A stretch of DNA of 64,000 nucleotides from Salipiger sp. H15 (GTDB lineage Bacteria > Pseudomonadota > Alphaproteobacteria > Rhodobacterales > Rhodobacteraceae): NCBI RefSeq assembly GCF_040409955.1, contig NZ_CP123386.1, positions 124,001 to 188,000 of the forward strand. Direction: 5' to 3'. The stretch's first letter is position 1; each line of letters begins with the position of its first letter. The notes under the pieces are model-generated. The model was not told the DNA's origin, ran no database searches, and worked only from the letters and a program-made list of their open reading frames with translations. Positions 42,209 through 50,890 of the stretch are shown here, piece by piece. A program made the position numbers and the translations under genes.

Positions 42209-43234
42209 TCACTCGCTGCGCAGCACGCCTGCGCGGGCAAGTTGCGCGATGGCCTTTTCCTGGACCGGGGCGAAGTCCTCGTTCTGCGCGACCGGCGTCT
42301 GCGCCAGCGCGTTCGCCGGGTAGAACTCGGCGGTCGAGTAGTAGCTGCGGTACATGTCGAAGCGGCTGCGCAGCAGGCTGTTGCCCATGCCGCGGTCCTG
42401 CCGGGCTGCCTGCAGCGCCTCGATGTCGATCATCGCCGAGCAATCCACGGTCTCTTCGGCGCTGTCCTCGTAGGCGATGCGGTTGCCGCGGAAATCGACG
42501 ATCATCGAATGCCCGCCGGTCGCCGTGTCGGAGAAGCCCGCAACCCCGGCGATGTTGGCCGAGATGAGATAGGTCATGTTCTCGAAGGCGCGGCACTGCT
42601 TGGCCATGTCGGCGATCGGGGTCAGCGGCTCGTTGTTGGGGTGCAGGATCACCTCGGCGCCGCGCAACATGAAGACGCGGGTGATCTCGGGCACGTTGAC
42701 CTCGCCGCAGGGGTAGATCGCCAGCCGGCCAAGCTCGGTGTCGGCCACCGGGAAGATGCCGTCCTCGCCATAGGCCTCGCGGTATTCGTCGAGGATGTCA
42801 TGCGGCGAAGTCCAGCTGCCGGTGTTGATCCGGCGGTAGCGCAGGATCACCTCGCCCTTGGGGTCGAGCAGGAAGGACGAGTTGAAGTAGCGGTCGGGCC
42901 ATTTCGGATCGACCTCGAAATGGTTGCCCGCGATGTAGATGCCGAACTCGCGGCAGAGGTCCGCCAGCGTCTCGGTGATCGCGCCGGGAATGGTGGTGCA
43001 GGCGCGCTCGATCCAGTCGGCCACGGCGGTGGCGCGCTGCGGGCCGGTGAAGACGAACTCCGGCAGCACCACCAGCTTCGGCGGCGTCGGCCCCTCGCAG
43101 GCCGCGCGGATCTTGCTCAGCGCGTTGGCGATATTGCCGTTGATGATCTCCCATGCCGCCTCTTTCGAGGATGCGTTGCTGGCGATGCGGCTTTCCATCT
43201 GGATGCAGGTCGCGCGCCAAGGTGCGATGGCCAT
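42209..43234 (-). CDS. Carbon-nitrogen hydrolase (nitrilase superfamily), copy 2
   Basis: 341-residue paralogue of the protein at 33344. Glu59 (LPEF) and Cys176 (PCGEVNVPE) are conserved; the Lys position reads Arg135 (YRRIN), as in copy 1. RYFNSSFLLDPKGEVILRYRR closely follows RYFNTSFIIGPDGEIILRYRR in copy 1 apart from small changes. The ATG at 43234 follows GGGAGA; an upstream in-frame start at 43306 would run through the GntR-type site and is rejected. It is a single-gene unit with its own terminator and its own operator-like site. Confidence 0.87.
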   Translation of the reverse strand: MAIAPWRATCIQMESRIASNASSKEAAWEIINGNIANALSKIRAACEGPTPPKLVVLPEFVFTGPQRATAVADWIERACTTIPGAITETLADLCREFGIYIAGNHFEVDPKWPDRYFNSSFLLDPKGEVILRYRRINTGSWTSPHDILDEYREAYGEDGIFPVADTELGRLAIYPCGEVNVPEITRVFMLRGAEVILHPNNEPLTPIADMAKQCRAFENMTYLISANIAGVAGFSDTATGGHSMIVDFRGNRIAYEDSAEETVDCSAMIDIEALQAARQDRGMGNSLLRSRFDMYRSYYSTAEFYPANALAQTPVAQNEDFAPVQEKAIAQLARAGVLRSE

Positions 43235-43275
43235 ATGGGGTCTCCCTTTCAGGTCTGGCGTGATTGGTACGCACT

Positions 43276-43285
43276 TGGCATACCA
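43276..43285. promoter_or_regulatory. FCD-GntR operator-like site, nitrilase 2 promoter
   Basis: TGGCATACCA within TTGGCATACCAA (43275-43286), 42 bases upstream of the nitrilase 2 start and in the divergent gap to GntR copy 2. Confidence 0.7.
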
Positions 43286-43374
43286 ATGGGACACAAATTT
43301 GGTCAATCACGCAGCGCGGCGGGACTGCCATGTTTCTCGACGCTTCACAGGCTCTGCCCAATAAGGTATCACAT

Positions 43375-43384
43375 TGGTCGACCA
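43375..43384. promoter_or_regulatory. Variant GntR operator-like site before GntR copy 2
   Basis: TGGTCGACCA, a perfect palindrome with the same TGG/CCA arms but TCGA centre, 59 bases before the GntR 2 start. It fits the general TNGTNNACNA pattern and may mediate autoregulation. The GTCGAC core is common in GC-rich DNA, so this one is less certain. Confidence 0.5.
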
Positions 43385-43442
43385 CTGGGATGCAATGCCG
43401 CCGCCTGCGCCCTCATCACGCATCAAACCACGGGGAAAGCGC

Positions 43443-44135
43443 ATGGACGGAATCGACGACAGGAGCCTTCCGGCGAGTCCGCCGCAGCTCGCGCCGGTGG
43501 AGCAGAGCCTGTCCGACCAGGCCTACACGCGCATCCTCGAGATGTTGCTGGCCGGGCAGCTGGTGCCGGGCGAATCGCTGCAGGAGCGGCGGCTGGCACA
43601 GATGATGCAGATCTCGCGCACCCCGGTCCGCGAGGCGCTGTTCCGGCTCGAGGCCGAGGCGCTGATCCTGCGCGGCCCGGGCCGCAAGCTGGTGGTCAAC
43701 GACATCAGCATCGAGAGCTACGTGCGGCTGCTGGATCTTCGGAAAATCCTCGAGATGGAGGCCGCTGCCCGCGCCACCGGCCGGATCACCCCCGGGAAGC
43801 TGGCCGAGGTCGAAGCCGGGCTGGACGAGATGCTGCGGCTCGAGACGGTGAGCGCGGCGCAGCACTGGGCGGTGGACGACCTCGTGCACCACACCATCGC
43901 CGAGGCGGCGGGCAACCCGATGCTGACCCGCAGCATCCTCGACCTGCGGCGGCGCACCCACATCTTCAACACCAATCGCATCTCGCACCGCCGCCGGCCC
44001 GGCACCGAGGAGCACCTCGCCCTCATCCGCGCCGCCGCCGGGAGCGATCCCGAGCTGACGCGGCGGCTGATGGGCACCCACCTCGACCACGTGCGCAATG
44101 CCATCGTCGATTTCATCCTCGGGATCCGGCACTGA
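43443..44135 (+). CDS. GntR-family regulator, FCD (FadR) subfamily, copy 2
   Basis: 230-residue regulator. Winged helix-turn-helix at residues about 25-90 (SLSDQAYTRILEMLLAGQLV, QISRTPVREALFRLEAEA) and FCD domain at about 100-225 (WAVDDLVHHTIAEAAGNPML). Recognition-helix text SRTP(I/V)REAL(G/F)RLEAE is nearly the same as in copy 1, which supports shared DNA targets. The ATG at 43443 follows GGGGAAAG; an upstream frame start at 43374 lies inside a palindrome. An MFS exporter gene follows four bases after the stop. Confidence 0.92.
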   Translation: MDGIDDRSLPASPPQLAPVEQSLSDQAYTRILEMLLAGQLVPGESLQERRLAQMMQISRTPVREALFRLEAEALILRGPGRKLVVNDISIESYVRLLDLRKILEMEAAARATGRITPGKLAEVEAGLDEMLRLETVSAAQHWAVDDLVHHTIAEAAGNPMLTRSILDLRRRTHIFNTNRISHRRRPGTEEHLALIRAAAGSDPELTRRLMGTHLDHVRNAIVDFILGIRH

Positions 44136-44139
44136 CCCC

Positions 44140-45570
44140 ATGACCGACATGTCCACCGAAACCCCCGAGCCGACCTGCGGGCCGGGCCTGCTCGGCTTCC
44201 TCGCGCCGGGCACGCCCCGGCTGCTCTCCGCAGCGCTGCTGGCGCTCTTCGTCGCCGCGCTCGAACAGACCATCGTCGGCCCCGTTCTGCCGGACATCCT
44301 GAACCGGCTCGGCGGCGGCGCGCTGCTGGGCTGGATCGCCACCGGCTACCTCGTCGCCGCCACCGTCGCCGCCCCGCTCTACGGCGCCATCGCCGACCTG
44401 CGCGGGCGGCGGCAGGCGCTGCTCATCGCCAACGGGCTCTTCCTCGCGGGCTCGGTGCTCTGCGCGCTGGCGCCAACGCTGCCGATGCTGGTGCTGGCGC
44501 GGCTGGTGCAGGGCGCGGGGGCGGGCGGCATGGTCGCCCTGCCCTTCATCATCATCGCCGACCGCGTGCCCATGTCGAAGCGCGCGGGCTACAGCGCCTA
44601 TATCTCGACCATCTACGCAGTCGCCGGGCTGATCGGCCCGCTGCTCGGCGGGCTGGTGGCCGAGCGGCTGAGCTACACCGTGGTGTTCTGGCTCAACCTG
44701 CCCGCCTGCGCCGCCGTGTGCTGGGGCGTGATGACTGCGCTCGCCCCGCGCGCCGCCACCAAGGGGCGCCGCATCGACTGGCCGGGGGCGGGTTTCCTGC
44801 TGCTGGCCACGGTGCCGACGCTGGTGCTGATCGACGGCATCGCCGGGGCGCAGCTGCTGCCCGGCTGGGCACCGGTGCTGGCGGCGGCGGGCCTCTTCGG
44901 CTGGATCGCCTTTGGCCTGCGCATGGCGCGCGCCGGGGATCCGCTGATCCCGCTGACGGTGTTTCGCAGCCGCACGATCCTGCTCGCCGCACTGTCGCTC
45001 TCGACCTGCCAGGCGGTGAACATCGGCCTCGCGGTCTACCTGCCGCTCTACTACCACGCGGCCTTCGGCTTCTCGCCGGCGATGGCAGGCGCGGCGCTGC
45101 TGGCGCTGGTCGGAGGCATCATGATCGGCGCCTACGCGCCGCCGGTGCTGCTGCGCCGCAACCCCGCCTACAAGCCGCTGCTGGTGAGCGCGGCGCTGGC
45201 GGGCACGGCGCTGGCGGCGGGGTTCACCGCGCTCGTCGCGCTGGCCCCGACACCGGGGCCGGTGATCGCCAGCACCTTCGGGCTCGGGCTCGCCATCGGC
45301 ATGCTCTACCCGGTGTTCACGCTGGCGGTGCAGAACGACGCCGAGCCCGGACAGATGGGCGCGGCGATCGGCGTGCTGGCCTTCATGCGCTCGATCGGCG
45401 GCACGCTCGGGGTCTCGCTGATGGGGCTCGCGGCGCTGAACGCGGGCCTCGCCGGAGAGCCCGCGACCCTGCCGCTCTGGTCGCTGCCCGCCGCCGCCTG
45501 CGCGCTGATGGCCCTGGGCCTCGCGGCGAACATCCTGATGCCCGCCCGCAGGCTGAAGGGGTTCCGCTGA
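44140..45570 (+). CDS. MFS exporter, DHA2 (14-helix) family
   Basis: 476-residue membrane protein with about fourteen hydrophobic segments. ALEQTIVGPVLPDI in helix one and GAIADLRGRRQALL in the first cytoplasmic loop are DHA2/EmrB-QacA motifs; VQGAGAGGMVALPF is motif B-like. It probably exports the pathway substrate or a toxic intermediate by proton antiport. It is directly downstream of GntR copy 2 and shares its promoter. The stop codon sits in the loop of a hairpin terminator. Confidence 0.9.
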   Translation: MTDMSTETPEPTCGPGLLGFLAPGTPRLLSAALLALFVAALEQTIVGPVLPDILNRLGGGALLGWIATGYLVAATVAAPLYGAIADLRGRRQALLIANGLFLAGSVLCALAPTLPMLVLARLVQGAGAGGMVALPFIIIADRVPMSKRAGYSAYISTIYAVAGLIGPLLGGLVAERLSYTVVFWLNLPACAAVCWGVMTALAPRAATKGRRIDWPGAGFLLLATVPTLVLIDGIAGAQLLPGWAPVLAAAGLFGWIAFGLRMARAGDPLIPLTVFRSRTILLAALSLSTCQAVNIGLAVYLPLYYHAAFGFSPAMAGAALLALVGGIMIGAYAPPVLLRRNPAYKPLLVSAALAGTALAAGFTALVALAPTPGPVIASTFGLGLAIGMLYPVFTLAVQNDAEPGQMGAAIGVLAFMRSIGGTLGVSLMGLAALNAGLAGEPATLPLWSLPAAACALMALGLAANILMPARRLKGFR

Positions 45571-45580
45571 GCGGAACCCC
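45558..45580. terminator. Hairpin with the MFS stop codon in its loop
   Basis: GGGGTTCCGC (45558-45567) and GCGGAACCCC (45571-45580) form a perfect ten-base stem whose three-base loop is the TGA stop of the exporter gene. The convergent gene stops at 45588, so it can act in both directions. Confidence 0.6.
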
Positions 45581-45587
45581 CTTGGTC

Positions 45588-46523
45588 TCAGGCGGGCTCG
45601 GTCAGCGCCGCCAGCTTCGCCGCCTGCCGGGCCAGCATCCGCTCGACCTCGGCCACGGCGGCGGGCGGTAGGGCCGCGCCGGGTCGCCGCTGTGCCGCCG
45701 AGGCAATGGCGCCGCGCTTTTCCAGCACGTACTTGCGCACCGCGAGGCCGACGCCCGGCTGCTGCTCGTAGCGCACCAGCGGCATGTAGGCCTCGAAGAC
45801 ATCCGACGCGCGCTCCCACGCGCCCGCCTGTGACAGGCGCACGATGTCGCGCATCATCTCGGGGAAGCCGAAGCCGGTCATCGCGCCATCCGCGCCGCGC
45901 CGCATCTCCTCGGGCAGGAAGAGCCCGCCGTTGCCGCAGAGGATCGACACGCGCCGACGCCCCGCTGCCTCGGCCTCGCGCAGGGCGGTGATCTTGGCCA
46001 GACCCGGCCAGTCCTCGTGCTTGACCATGACGATGCTGTCATGTGCCTCGAGGATGCGGCCGAGCGAGCCCGTCGAGATCGGCACCTTGGTCGAGAGCGG
46101 GAAGTCCTGCAGCACCAGCGGCACGTCGGGGCCGAGCACCTCGACCACCTGCGCGAAATAGGCCTCGACCTGCTCGTTGGTCGCAAGCCCCATGGGCGGC
46201 GCCACCATCACACCGGCGGCGCCGAGATCCATCACCGCCTTGGACAGCTCGCCGATCGCCGCCAGCCCCGGCGCCGAGACGCCGACCACCACCGGCCTTC
46301 CCCCGGCGCGGCGGATGGTGGCGGCGGCGACCTCGCGGCTTTCGACCTGGGTCAGCTTGGGAGCTTCACCCATCATGCCGAGGATGGTCAGCCCGTCGGC
46401 GCCCTTCTCGAAGTAGAAGTCGGTCACCCGGTCGATACTCTCGCGGTCGAGCGATCCGTCCGGGGTGAAGGGGGTGACGGCGATGACGAAGACACCCTTC
46501 GTCCGGGTCGTGATGAGGCTCAT
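45588..46523 (-). CDS. DapA/NanA-family lyase or synthase
   Basis: 311-residue TIM-barrel protein of the dihydrodipicolinate synthase family. GVFVIAVTPFTPDGSLD opens the barrel; Lys168 in IVMVKHEDWPG is the Schiff-base Lys. The Tyr of the usual LYN-P motif is missing: the strand reads LVLQDFPLST. Loss of this Tyr suggests a reaction other than DapA, for example aldol cleavage or dehydration of a 2-keto acid. It follows the NitT/TauT binding protein gene in the same direction, separated by a GC hairpin (46575-46598). Confidence 0.86.
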   Translation of the reverse strand: MSLITTRTKGVFVIAVTPFTPDGSLDRESIDRVTDFYFEKGADGLTILGMMGEAPKLTQVESREVAAATIRRAGGRPVVVGVSAPGLAAIGELSKAVMDLGAAGVMVAPPMGLATNEQVEAYFAQVVEVLGPDVPLVLQDFPLSTKVPISTGSLGRILEAHDSIVMVKHEDWPGLAKITALREAEAAGRRRVSILCGNGGLFLPEEMRRGADGAMTGFGFPEMMRDIVRLSQAGAWERASDVFEAYMPLVRYEQQPGVGLAVRKYVLEKRGAIASAAQRRPGAALPPAAVAEVERMLARQAAKLAALTEPA

Positions 46524-46627
46524 GTCGGCGCTCTCCTGGAAATTCCGGCCCGGAAGCGGGCCCTTGAAACCGCACCGCCCGGCGCGGGCACCGGGCGGAA
46601 GGACGTGGCAGGGGCAGCAGGCCCGGC

Positions 46628-47620
46628 TTACTCGGCGACCTGGTAGACGACGTCCTCGGCAGTCAGCGGCTTCGACAGCGGGGTGACCTTGTCGACCACC
46701 TCGATGTTGTGCGCGACGCGGGCCATGTCGAAGTCGTAGCCGTTCTTCTCGAACACCGCGTTGTCGAAGGCGAAGGCGAGCGAGTTCGGCACCATCCGCG
46801 CCTGGCTCTCGCGCAGCGTGCCGTCCACATGGGCAACGATGGCGTCGATCGCCGCCTCGGGGTCGTCGCGGGCGGCATCGTAGGTGCATTGCACCGCCGC
46901 CTTGAAGCGCTTCACGAGGTCCGGGTTCTCGGCGATCAGCTTGTCGGAGGTGAAGATCGAGGCGTTGTAGATGTCGAGCCCGTCGCCGTAGTAGATCGCC
47001 CGCACCTTCTTGCCGGCGTTCTCGGCCAGCGCCTGGATGCCGACGACCGAGGTCACGTAGCTGGCCAGCGCGTCGATCCGGCCCTGCAGCAGCAGCCCGT
47101 TCAGGGCCGAGCCGTCCGCCGTCTCGACCTTCACCGCGTCCATGTCAGCCCCGGCCATCTCCATCCCGAGCGGCAGGAAGGAGAAGGCGGCGTTGCCCAC
47201 CGAGGTGCCGATGGTGCGGCCCTGAAGGTCGGCCAGCGTCTGGATCGGGCTGTCCTCGAGCACGGCGATCGAGGCCGGGTTCTGCGACACGATGGGCACG
47301 ATGGCCTTCACCGGGGCACCGCTCTCGGCGATGGTGCCGATGATGGTGCCAAGGTCGGTCACCGAGAAATCCGCGACGCCCGTCGCCACCTTGGTCACCG
47401 CGTCCGCCGCGCCGTAGCCGCGCGAGATGGTCACGTCGATGTCCTGATCGCTGAAGCAGCCCTGGTCGAGCCCGAGGTAATAGGCGGCCGAGATGCCCCC
47501 GGGGGTCCAGTCGAGCTGGAAGTCGACCTGGTCGGCGGCTTGCGCCGGTCCGGCGGCGGCGGTGAGGCCCGCAACTGCCCCCGCAACAAGCATCGCGCTC
47601 GGGAACTTCGTCGGCATCAT
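46628..47620 (-). CDS. NitT/TauT-family substrate-binding protein, copy 2
   Basis: 330-residue periplasmic protein with a Sec signal (AMLVAGAVAGLTAAAGPAQA, cleavage near residue 29). DFQLDWTPGGISAAYYLGLD and ATGVADFSVTDLGTIIG match the NMT1/THI5-like fold. Its transporter partners are probably the permease and ATPase at 49035-50659, on the same strand but beyond the M20 gene. AGGAG precedes the ATG. It shares an operator-like site at 47653 with the divergent M20 gene. Confidence 0.9.
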   Translation of the reverse strand: MMPTKFPSAMLVAGAVAGLTAAAGPAQAADQVDFQLDWTPGGISAAYYLGLDQGCFSDQDIDVTISRGYGAADAVTKVATGVADFSVTDLGTIIGTIAESGAPVKAIVPIVSQNPASIAVLEDSPIQTLADLQGRTIGTSVGNAAFSFLPLGMEMAGADMDAVKVETADGSALNGLLLQGRIDALASYVTSVVGIQALAENAGKKVRAIYYGDGLDIYNASIFTSDKLIAENPDLVKRFKAAVQCTYDAARDDPEAAIDAIVAHVDGTLRESQARMVPNSLAFAFDNAVFEKNGYDFDMARVAHNIEVVDKVTPLSKPLTAEDVVYQVAE

Positions 47621-47652
47621 GGAATCTCCTGTCGGTGTGGTTGGTTTGTCGT

Positions 47653-47662
47653 TGGCATACCA
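47653..47662. promoter_or_regulatory. FCD-GntR operator-like site, binding protein 2 / M20 divergon
   Basis: TGGCATACCA, with flanking T making TTGGCATACCAT, 33 bases before the binding-protein start and 86 before the M20 start. A single site could control both directions. Confidence 0.7.
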
Positions 47663-47747
47663 TTAGGATACCGATACGGTCCGACAAAGCGAATAACGCA
47701 GGATCGGGCTGCTTCAGCCCCAGGGACCCAACCGGAGAGGAAAAATC

Positions 47748-48953
47748 ATGCAGATGGAAAAGGTCTTTGCCGCCTTCGAGGCGCGGCAGGATGAAATGGT
47801 GGCGCTGCGGCGCGACATCCACATGCATCCCGAGACCTCCTACGAGGAGGTCCGCACCTCGGCGCTGGTCAGTCAGAAGCTGGACGCGTGGGGAATCGAG
47901 AACCACGCCGGCCTTGCCGGCACCGGCGTCGTGGCGGTGATCCGTGGCCGCCTGCCCGGCAACCGCGCCGTCGGCCTGCGTGCGGACATGGACGCGCTCA
48001 ACATGGACGAGACCAACACCTTCGGTCACCGCTCGACCATCCCCGGCAAGTTCCACGGCTGCGGCCATGACGGGCACACCACCATGCTGCTCAATGCCGC
48101 GCGCTACCTGTCCGAGAACCCCGATTTCGGCGGCACTGTTCATTGCATCTTCCAGCCCGCCGAGGAGGGCGGCGCGGGCGGGCTGCGGATGATCGAGGAA
48201 GGGCTCTTCGAGAAGTTCCCCTGCGACGCGGTCTATTCGCTGCACAACAAGCCCGGCATCCCGGTCGGCAAGTTCATCACCCGGGTCGGCGGCCAGCTTG
48301 CCTGCGCCGACCAGTGGACCGTCACCTTCAACGGCACCGGCGGCCACGCCGGCGCGCCGGAGAAGGGCATCGACCTGATGACCGCGCTGGCGCATTTCAT
48401 CCTCGGCATCCAGGGCATTGTCGCGCGCAACGTGGTGGCGCAGGACTCCGCCGTGCTCACCATCGGCATGATCGAGGCGGGCACCTCGCACAACGTCATG
48501 CCGGCGCAGATCGTGGTCACCGGCACCGCCCGCTGCCACAACCCCGAGGTGCGCGACCTGCTCGAGAAGCGGCTGGCCGAGGTGGCGGACAGCGCCGCCG
48601 CCATGTGCCTTGCCAGCGCCGTGACCGACTACCAGCGCGGCTACCCGCCGCTGGTCAACGCCCGGGCCGAGACCGACAAGGCCGTGGCCGCTGCCGCCGC
48701 GGTGAACGGGATCGAGAATGTCGACCCGAACTCGCCGCCGATCAACGCCGCCGACGATTTCGCCTACATGGCCATCGCGCGGCCGGGCTGCAACGTGATG
48801 ATGGGCAATGGCGACGGGCCGGAGTGGAAGAACAACCACCGGCCGGACTACGATTTCAACGACGCGGCGATCCCCTACGGCTCGGCCTACTGGGTCTCGG
48901 TGGTGAACCAGGAGCTCGGGCAAGGTGTTGAGGCGCAGCAGGCGGTGGCCTGA
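47748..48953 (+). CDS. M20-family amidohydrolase (hippurate-hydrolase-like)
   Basis: 401-residue zinc-dependent amidohydrolase. GLRADMDALNMDE, HGCGHDGHTTML (Cys105, His107) and FQPAEEGGAGG (Glu139/Glu140) are the metal and catalytic motifs, and NGTGGHAGAPEKGID marks the dimerisation domain boundary. Such enzymes cleave N-acyl or N-carbamoyl amino acids, hippurate or IAA-amino acid conjugates. It may release an amine or amino acid from the compound imported by the adjacent ABC system. A strong terminator follows. Confidence 0.92.
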   Translation: MQMEKVFAAFEARQDEMVALRRDIHMHPETSYEEVRTSALVSQKLDAWGIENHAGLAGTGVVAVIRGRLPGNRAVGLRADMDALNMDETNTFGHRSTIPGKFHGCGHDGHTTMLLNAARYLSENPDFGGTVHCIFQPAEEGGAGGLRMIEEGLFEKFPCDAVYSLHNKPGIPVGKFITRVGGQLACADQWTVTFNGTGGHAGAPEKGIDLMTALAHFILGIQGIVARNVVAQDSAVLTIGMIEAGTSHNVMPAQIVVTGTARCHNPEVRDLLEKRLAEVADSAAAMCLASAVTDYQRGYPPLVNARAETDKAVAAAAAVNGIENVDPNSPPINAADDFAYMAIARPGCNVMMGNGDGPEWKNNHRPDYDFNDAAIPYGSAYWVSVVNQELGQGVEAQQAVA

Positions 48954-48974
48954 GCGCCCACTGCGCGACATGAC

Positions 48975-49006
48975 AAAGGCCGGCGGGGACGCCGGCCTTT
49001 TCGCTT
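48975..49006 (+). terminator. Rho-independent terminator of the M20 gene
   Basis: AAAGGCCGGC (48975-48984) and GCCGGCCTTT (48991-49000) with six-base loop, followed by TCGCTTTT. It lies 22 bases after the M20 stop and faces the end of the convergent ABC operon. Confidence 0.85.
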
Positions 49007-49034
49007 TTCCCGGAAGTCTTGCGGCAGGTGCCGC

Positions 49035-49802
49035 TCACTCGCCGGCCTTGGTCTTGATCGACCAGCCGAAGAACGCCCGGTGCGCCCAGTTCACCGCCTC
49101 GTAGAGCGCCACCGAGATCACCGCGAGGATCACCACGCAGGCGGTCGCGGTGGGGATGGCGAATTGCGCCGTCGACGAGGTGACGAGGAAGCCCAGCCCC
49201 TTGTTGGCATTGACGAATTCCGCCACCACCGCGCCCACCACGGCGACGGTCACGCCGATCCGCAGCCCGCTGAAGATGAAGGGGATGGCGCTCGGCAGGC
49301 GCACGCTCAGGATCTCGCCCATGCGCGAGGCGCCGGCGACGCGCGCCAGATCCAGCATCTCCTTCGGCGTGTCCATCATCCCGGCGGCGGTGTTGACCAT
49401 GATCGGGAAGAAGCAGGTGAGCGTCACGATGATCAGCCGCGTCGTCATGTCGGTGCCGAAGATCACCACGAGGATCGGCGCGATGGCGATGATCGGGATG
49501 GCGTTGAGGAAGACGATCAGCGGGTAGATCATCTCGGACACGGTGCGGTTGACCGAGACCACAACCCCGAGCGGGATGCCCACCACGCAGGCGCAGAGGA
49601 ACCCGAGCAGGATGGTCTTCATCGTCTCGACCGTGTTGCTGAGGATCGCCGGGCCGAGCTTGCCGCCGCCCTCGACGATGTCGAGCGGCGAGGGCAGCAG
49701 GTAGACCGGGATGTCGAGCGCGTCGCTCAGCAGCTGCCAGCCGAGCAGGAAGGCCAGGAAGGTGCCGACGGGCAGGACGATCTTTCTCAGGGCGGGGCTC
49801 AT
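49035..49802 (-). CDS. NitT/TauT-family ABC transporter permease, copy 2
   Basis: 255-residue permease with six membrane segments. The EAA loop is LARVAGASRMGEILSVRLPSAIPF, and NANKGLGFLV parallels ADKGLGYLI in copy 1, so the two systems are related. Start overlaps the ATPase stop (ATGA). Confidence 0.92.
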   Translation of the reverse strand: MSPALRKIVLPVGTFLAFLLGWQLLSDALDIPVYLLPSPLDIVEGGGKLGPAILSNTVETMKTILLGFLCACVVGIPLGVVVSVNRTVSEMIYPLIVFLNAIPIIAIAPILVVIFGTDMTTRLIIVTLTCFFPIMVNTAAGMMDTPKEMLDLARVAGASRMGEILSVRLPSAIPFIFSGLRIGVTVAVVGAVVAEFVNANKGLGFLVTSSTAQFAIPTATACVVILAVISVALYEAVNWAHRAFFGWSIKTKAGE

Positions 49803-50659
49803 GCGCGGCGTCCTTTGCGGCCGGTGCGGGGTCCGAAGATGTCGTCGCGGATGCGCTGCGACAGGGCGAGGAAATCGGGACGCGCGGCGCTGTCCGCCCC
49901 GCGCGGCTTGGGCACGTCGATCTCGACCAGATCCTGCATCCGTCCGGGCCGCGCCGACATCACCGCCACGCGGTCCGACAGCAGCACCGCCTCGCCTATC
50001 GAATGGGTGACCAGCAGGATCGTCTTGCGGGTTTCGGCGTGGATATCGAGCAGGTCGAGTTGCAGGTCCTCGCGGGTCAGCGCGTCGAGCGCGCCGAAGG
50101 GTTCGTCCATCAGCAGGATCTTCGGGTCGAGGATCAGGCTGCGGGCAATCGACGCCCGCTGCTGCATCCCGCCCGAGAGCTCGTGCGGCATCCGCTCGGC
50201 CATGTCCTGCAGACCCACCAGCGCCAGCAGTTCCATCGCTCTCGCGCGGTGGGCCTTGGTCGGGCGCTGCAGCACCTTCACCGGGTAGAGCACGTTGTCC
50301 ATCACGTTCAGCCAGGGCAGCAGGGTCGGCCGCTGGAAGACGATGGCCACCTCGGAAAAGCCCCGGCGCGCCTTGCCGCCGCCGATCCAGATGTCGCCGG
50401 TGCTGGGCTGCTGCAACCCGGCCAGCATGCGCAGCACCGTGGACTTGCCGCAGCCCGAGGGACCGACCAGCGAAACGATCTCCTCGCGGTAGATGGTCAG
50501 GTTCATGTCCTCGACCGCCACCAGCGGATCGCCCTTGGCCGTCGCGAAGGTCACGCCGGCATGGGCCAGCTCGATGATCGGCTCGCGGCGCTCCGGTTCC
50601 GGGGCCCCGGGCGTCTGCGCCGCGCTCTGCGCCGCCTGCACCGGCGTTGCGTGGATCAT
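49799..50659 (-). CDS. NitT/TauT-family ABC transporter ATPase, copy 2
   Basis: 286-residue ABC ATPase. Walker A GPSGCGKST, FQRP Q-loop, signature LSGGMQQRA, Walker B ILLMDEPFGALD and VTHSIGEAV are intact. The ATG at 50659 follows GGAGACGACGAC; a start at 50797 would read through the operator-like site and is rejected. The first 25 residues before the ABC fold are Ala/Pro-rich. Promoter carries a TGGCATACCA site. Confidence 0.92.
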   Translation of the reverse strand: MIHATPVQAAQSAAQTPGAPEPERREPIIELAHAGVTFATAKGDPLVAVEDMNLTIYREEIVSLVGPSGCGKSTVLRMLAGLQQPSTGDIWIGGGKARRGFSEVAIVFQRPTLLPWLNVMDNVLYPVKVLQRPTKAHRARAMELLALVGLQDMAERMPHELSGGMQQRASIARSLILDPKILLMDEPFGALDALTREDLQLDLLDIHAETRKTILLVTHSIGEAVLLSDRVAVMSARPGRMQDLVEIDVPKPRGADSAARPDFLALSQRIRDDIFGPRTGRKGRRA

Positions 50660-50713
50660 GTCGTCGTCTCCTTTTGCACCGCGCGCCACCACCGCGGCCT
50701 GCGTTTGCAGCGA

Positions 50714-50723
50714 TGGCATACCA
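50714..50723. promoter_or_regulatory. FCD-GntR operator-like site, NitT/TauT operon 2
   Basis: TGGCATACCA followed by AAAG, 55 bases upstream of the ATPase start on the minus strand. Same sequence as the sites at 43276 and 47653. Confidence 0.7.
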
Positions 50724-50890
50724 AAGGAACACCAAGCGCCAGAGCTGGCGCGCCACAGCCCTGCCGCTTCGTCATCCGGCGCTGAAATCTTGTGCATTCA
50801 GGCGCTCGAAGCTGGCTCCCTGCCTCCGAAACCGCCCCGAATTTCCGTATCCGCACGCCGCGACTTGCCGAATATCCCGAATCTGGCATT

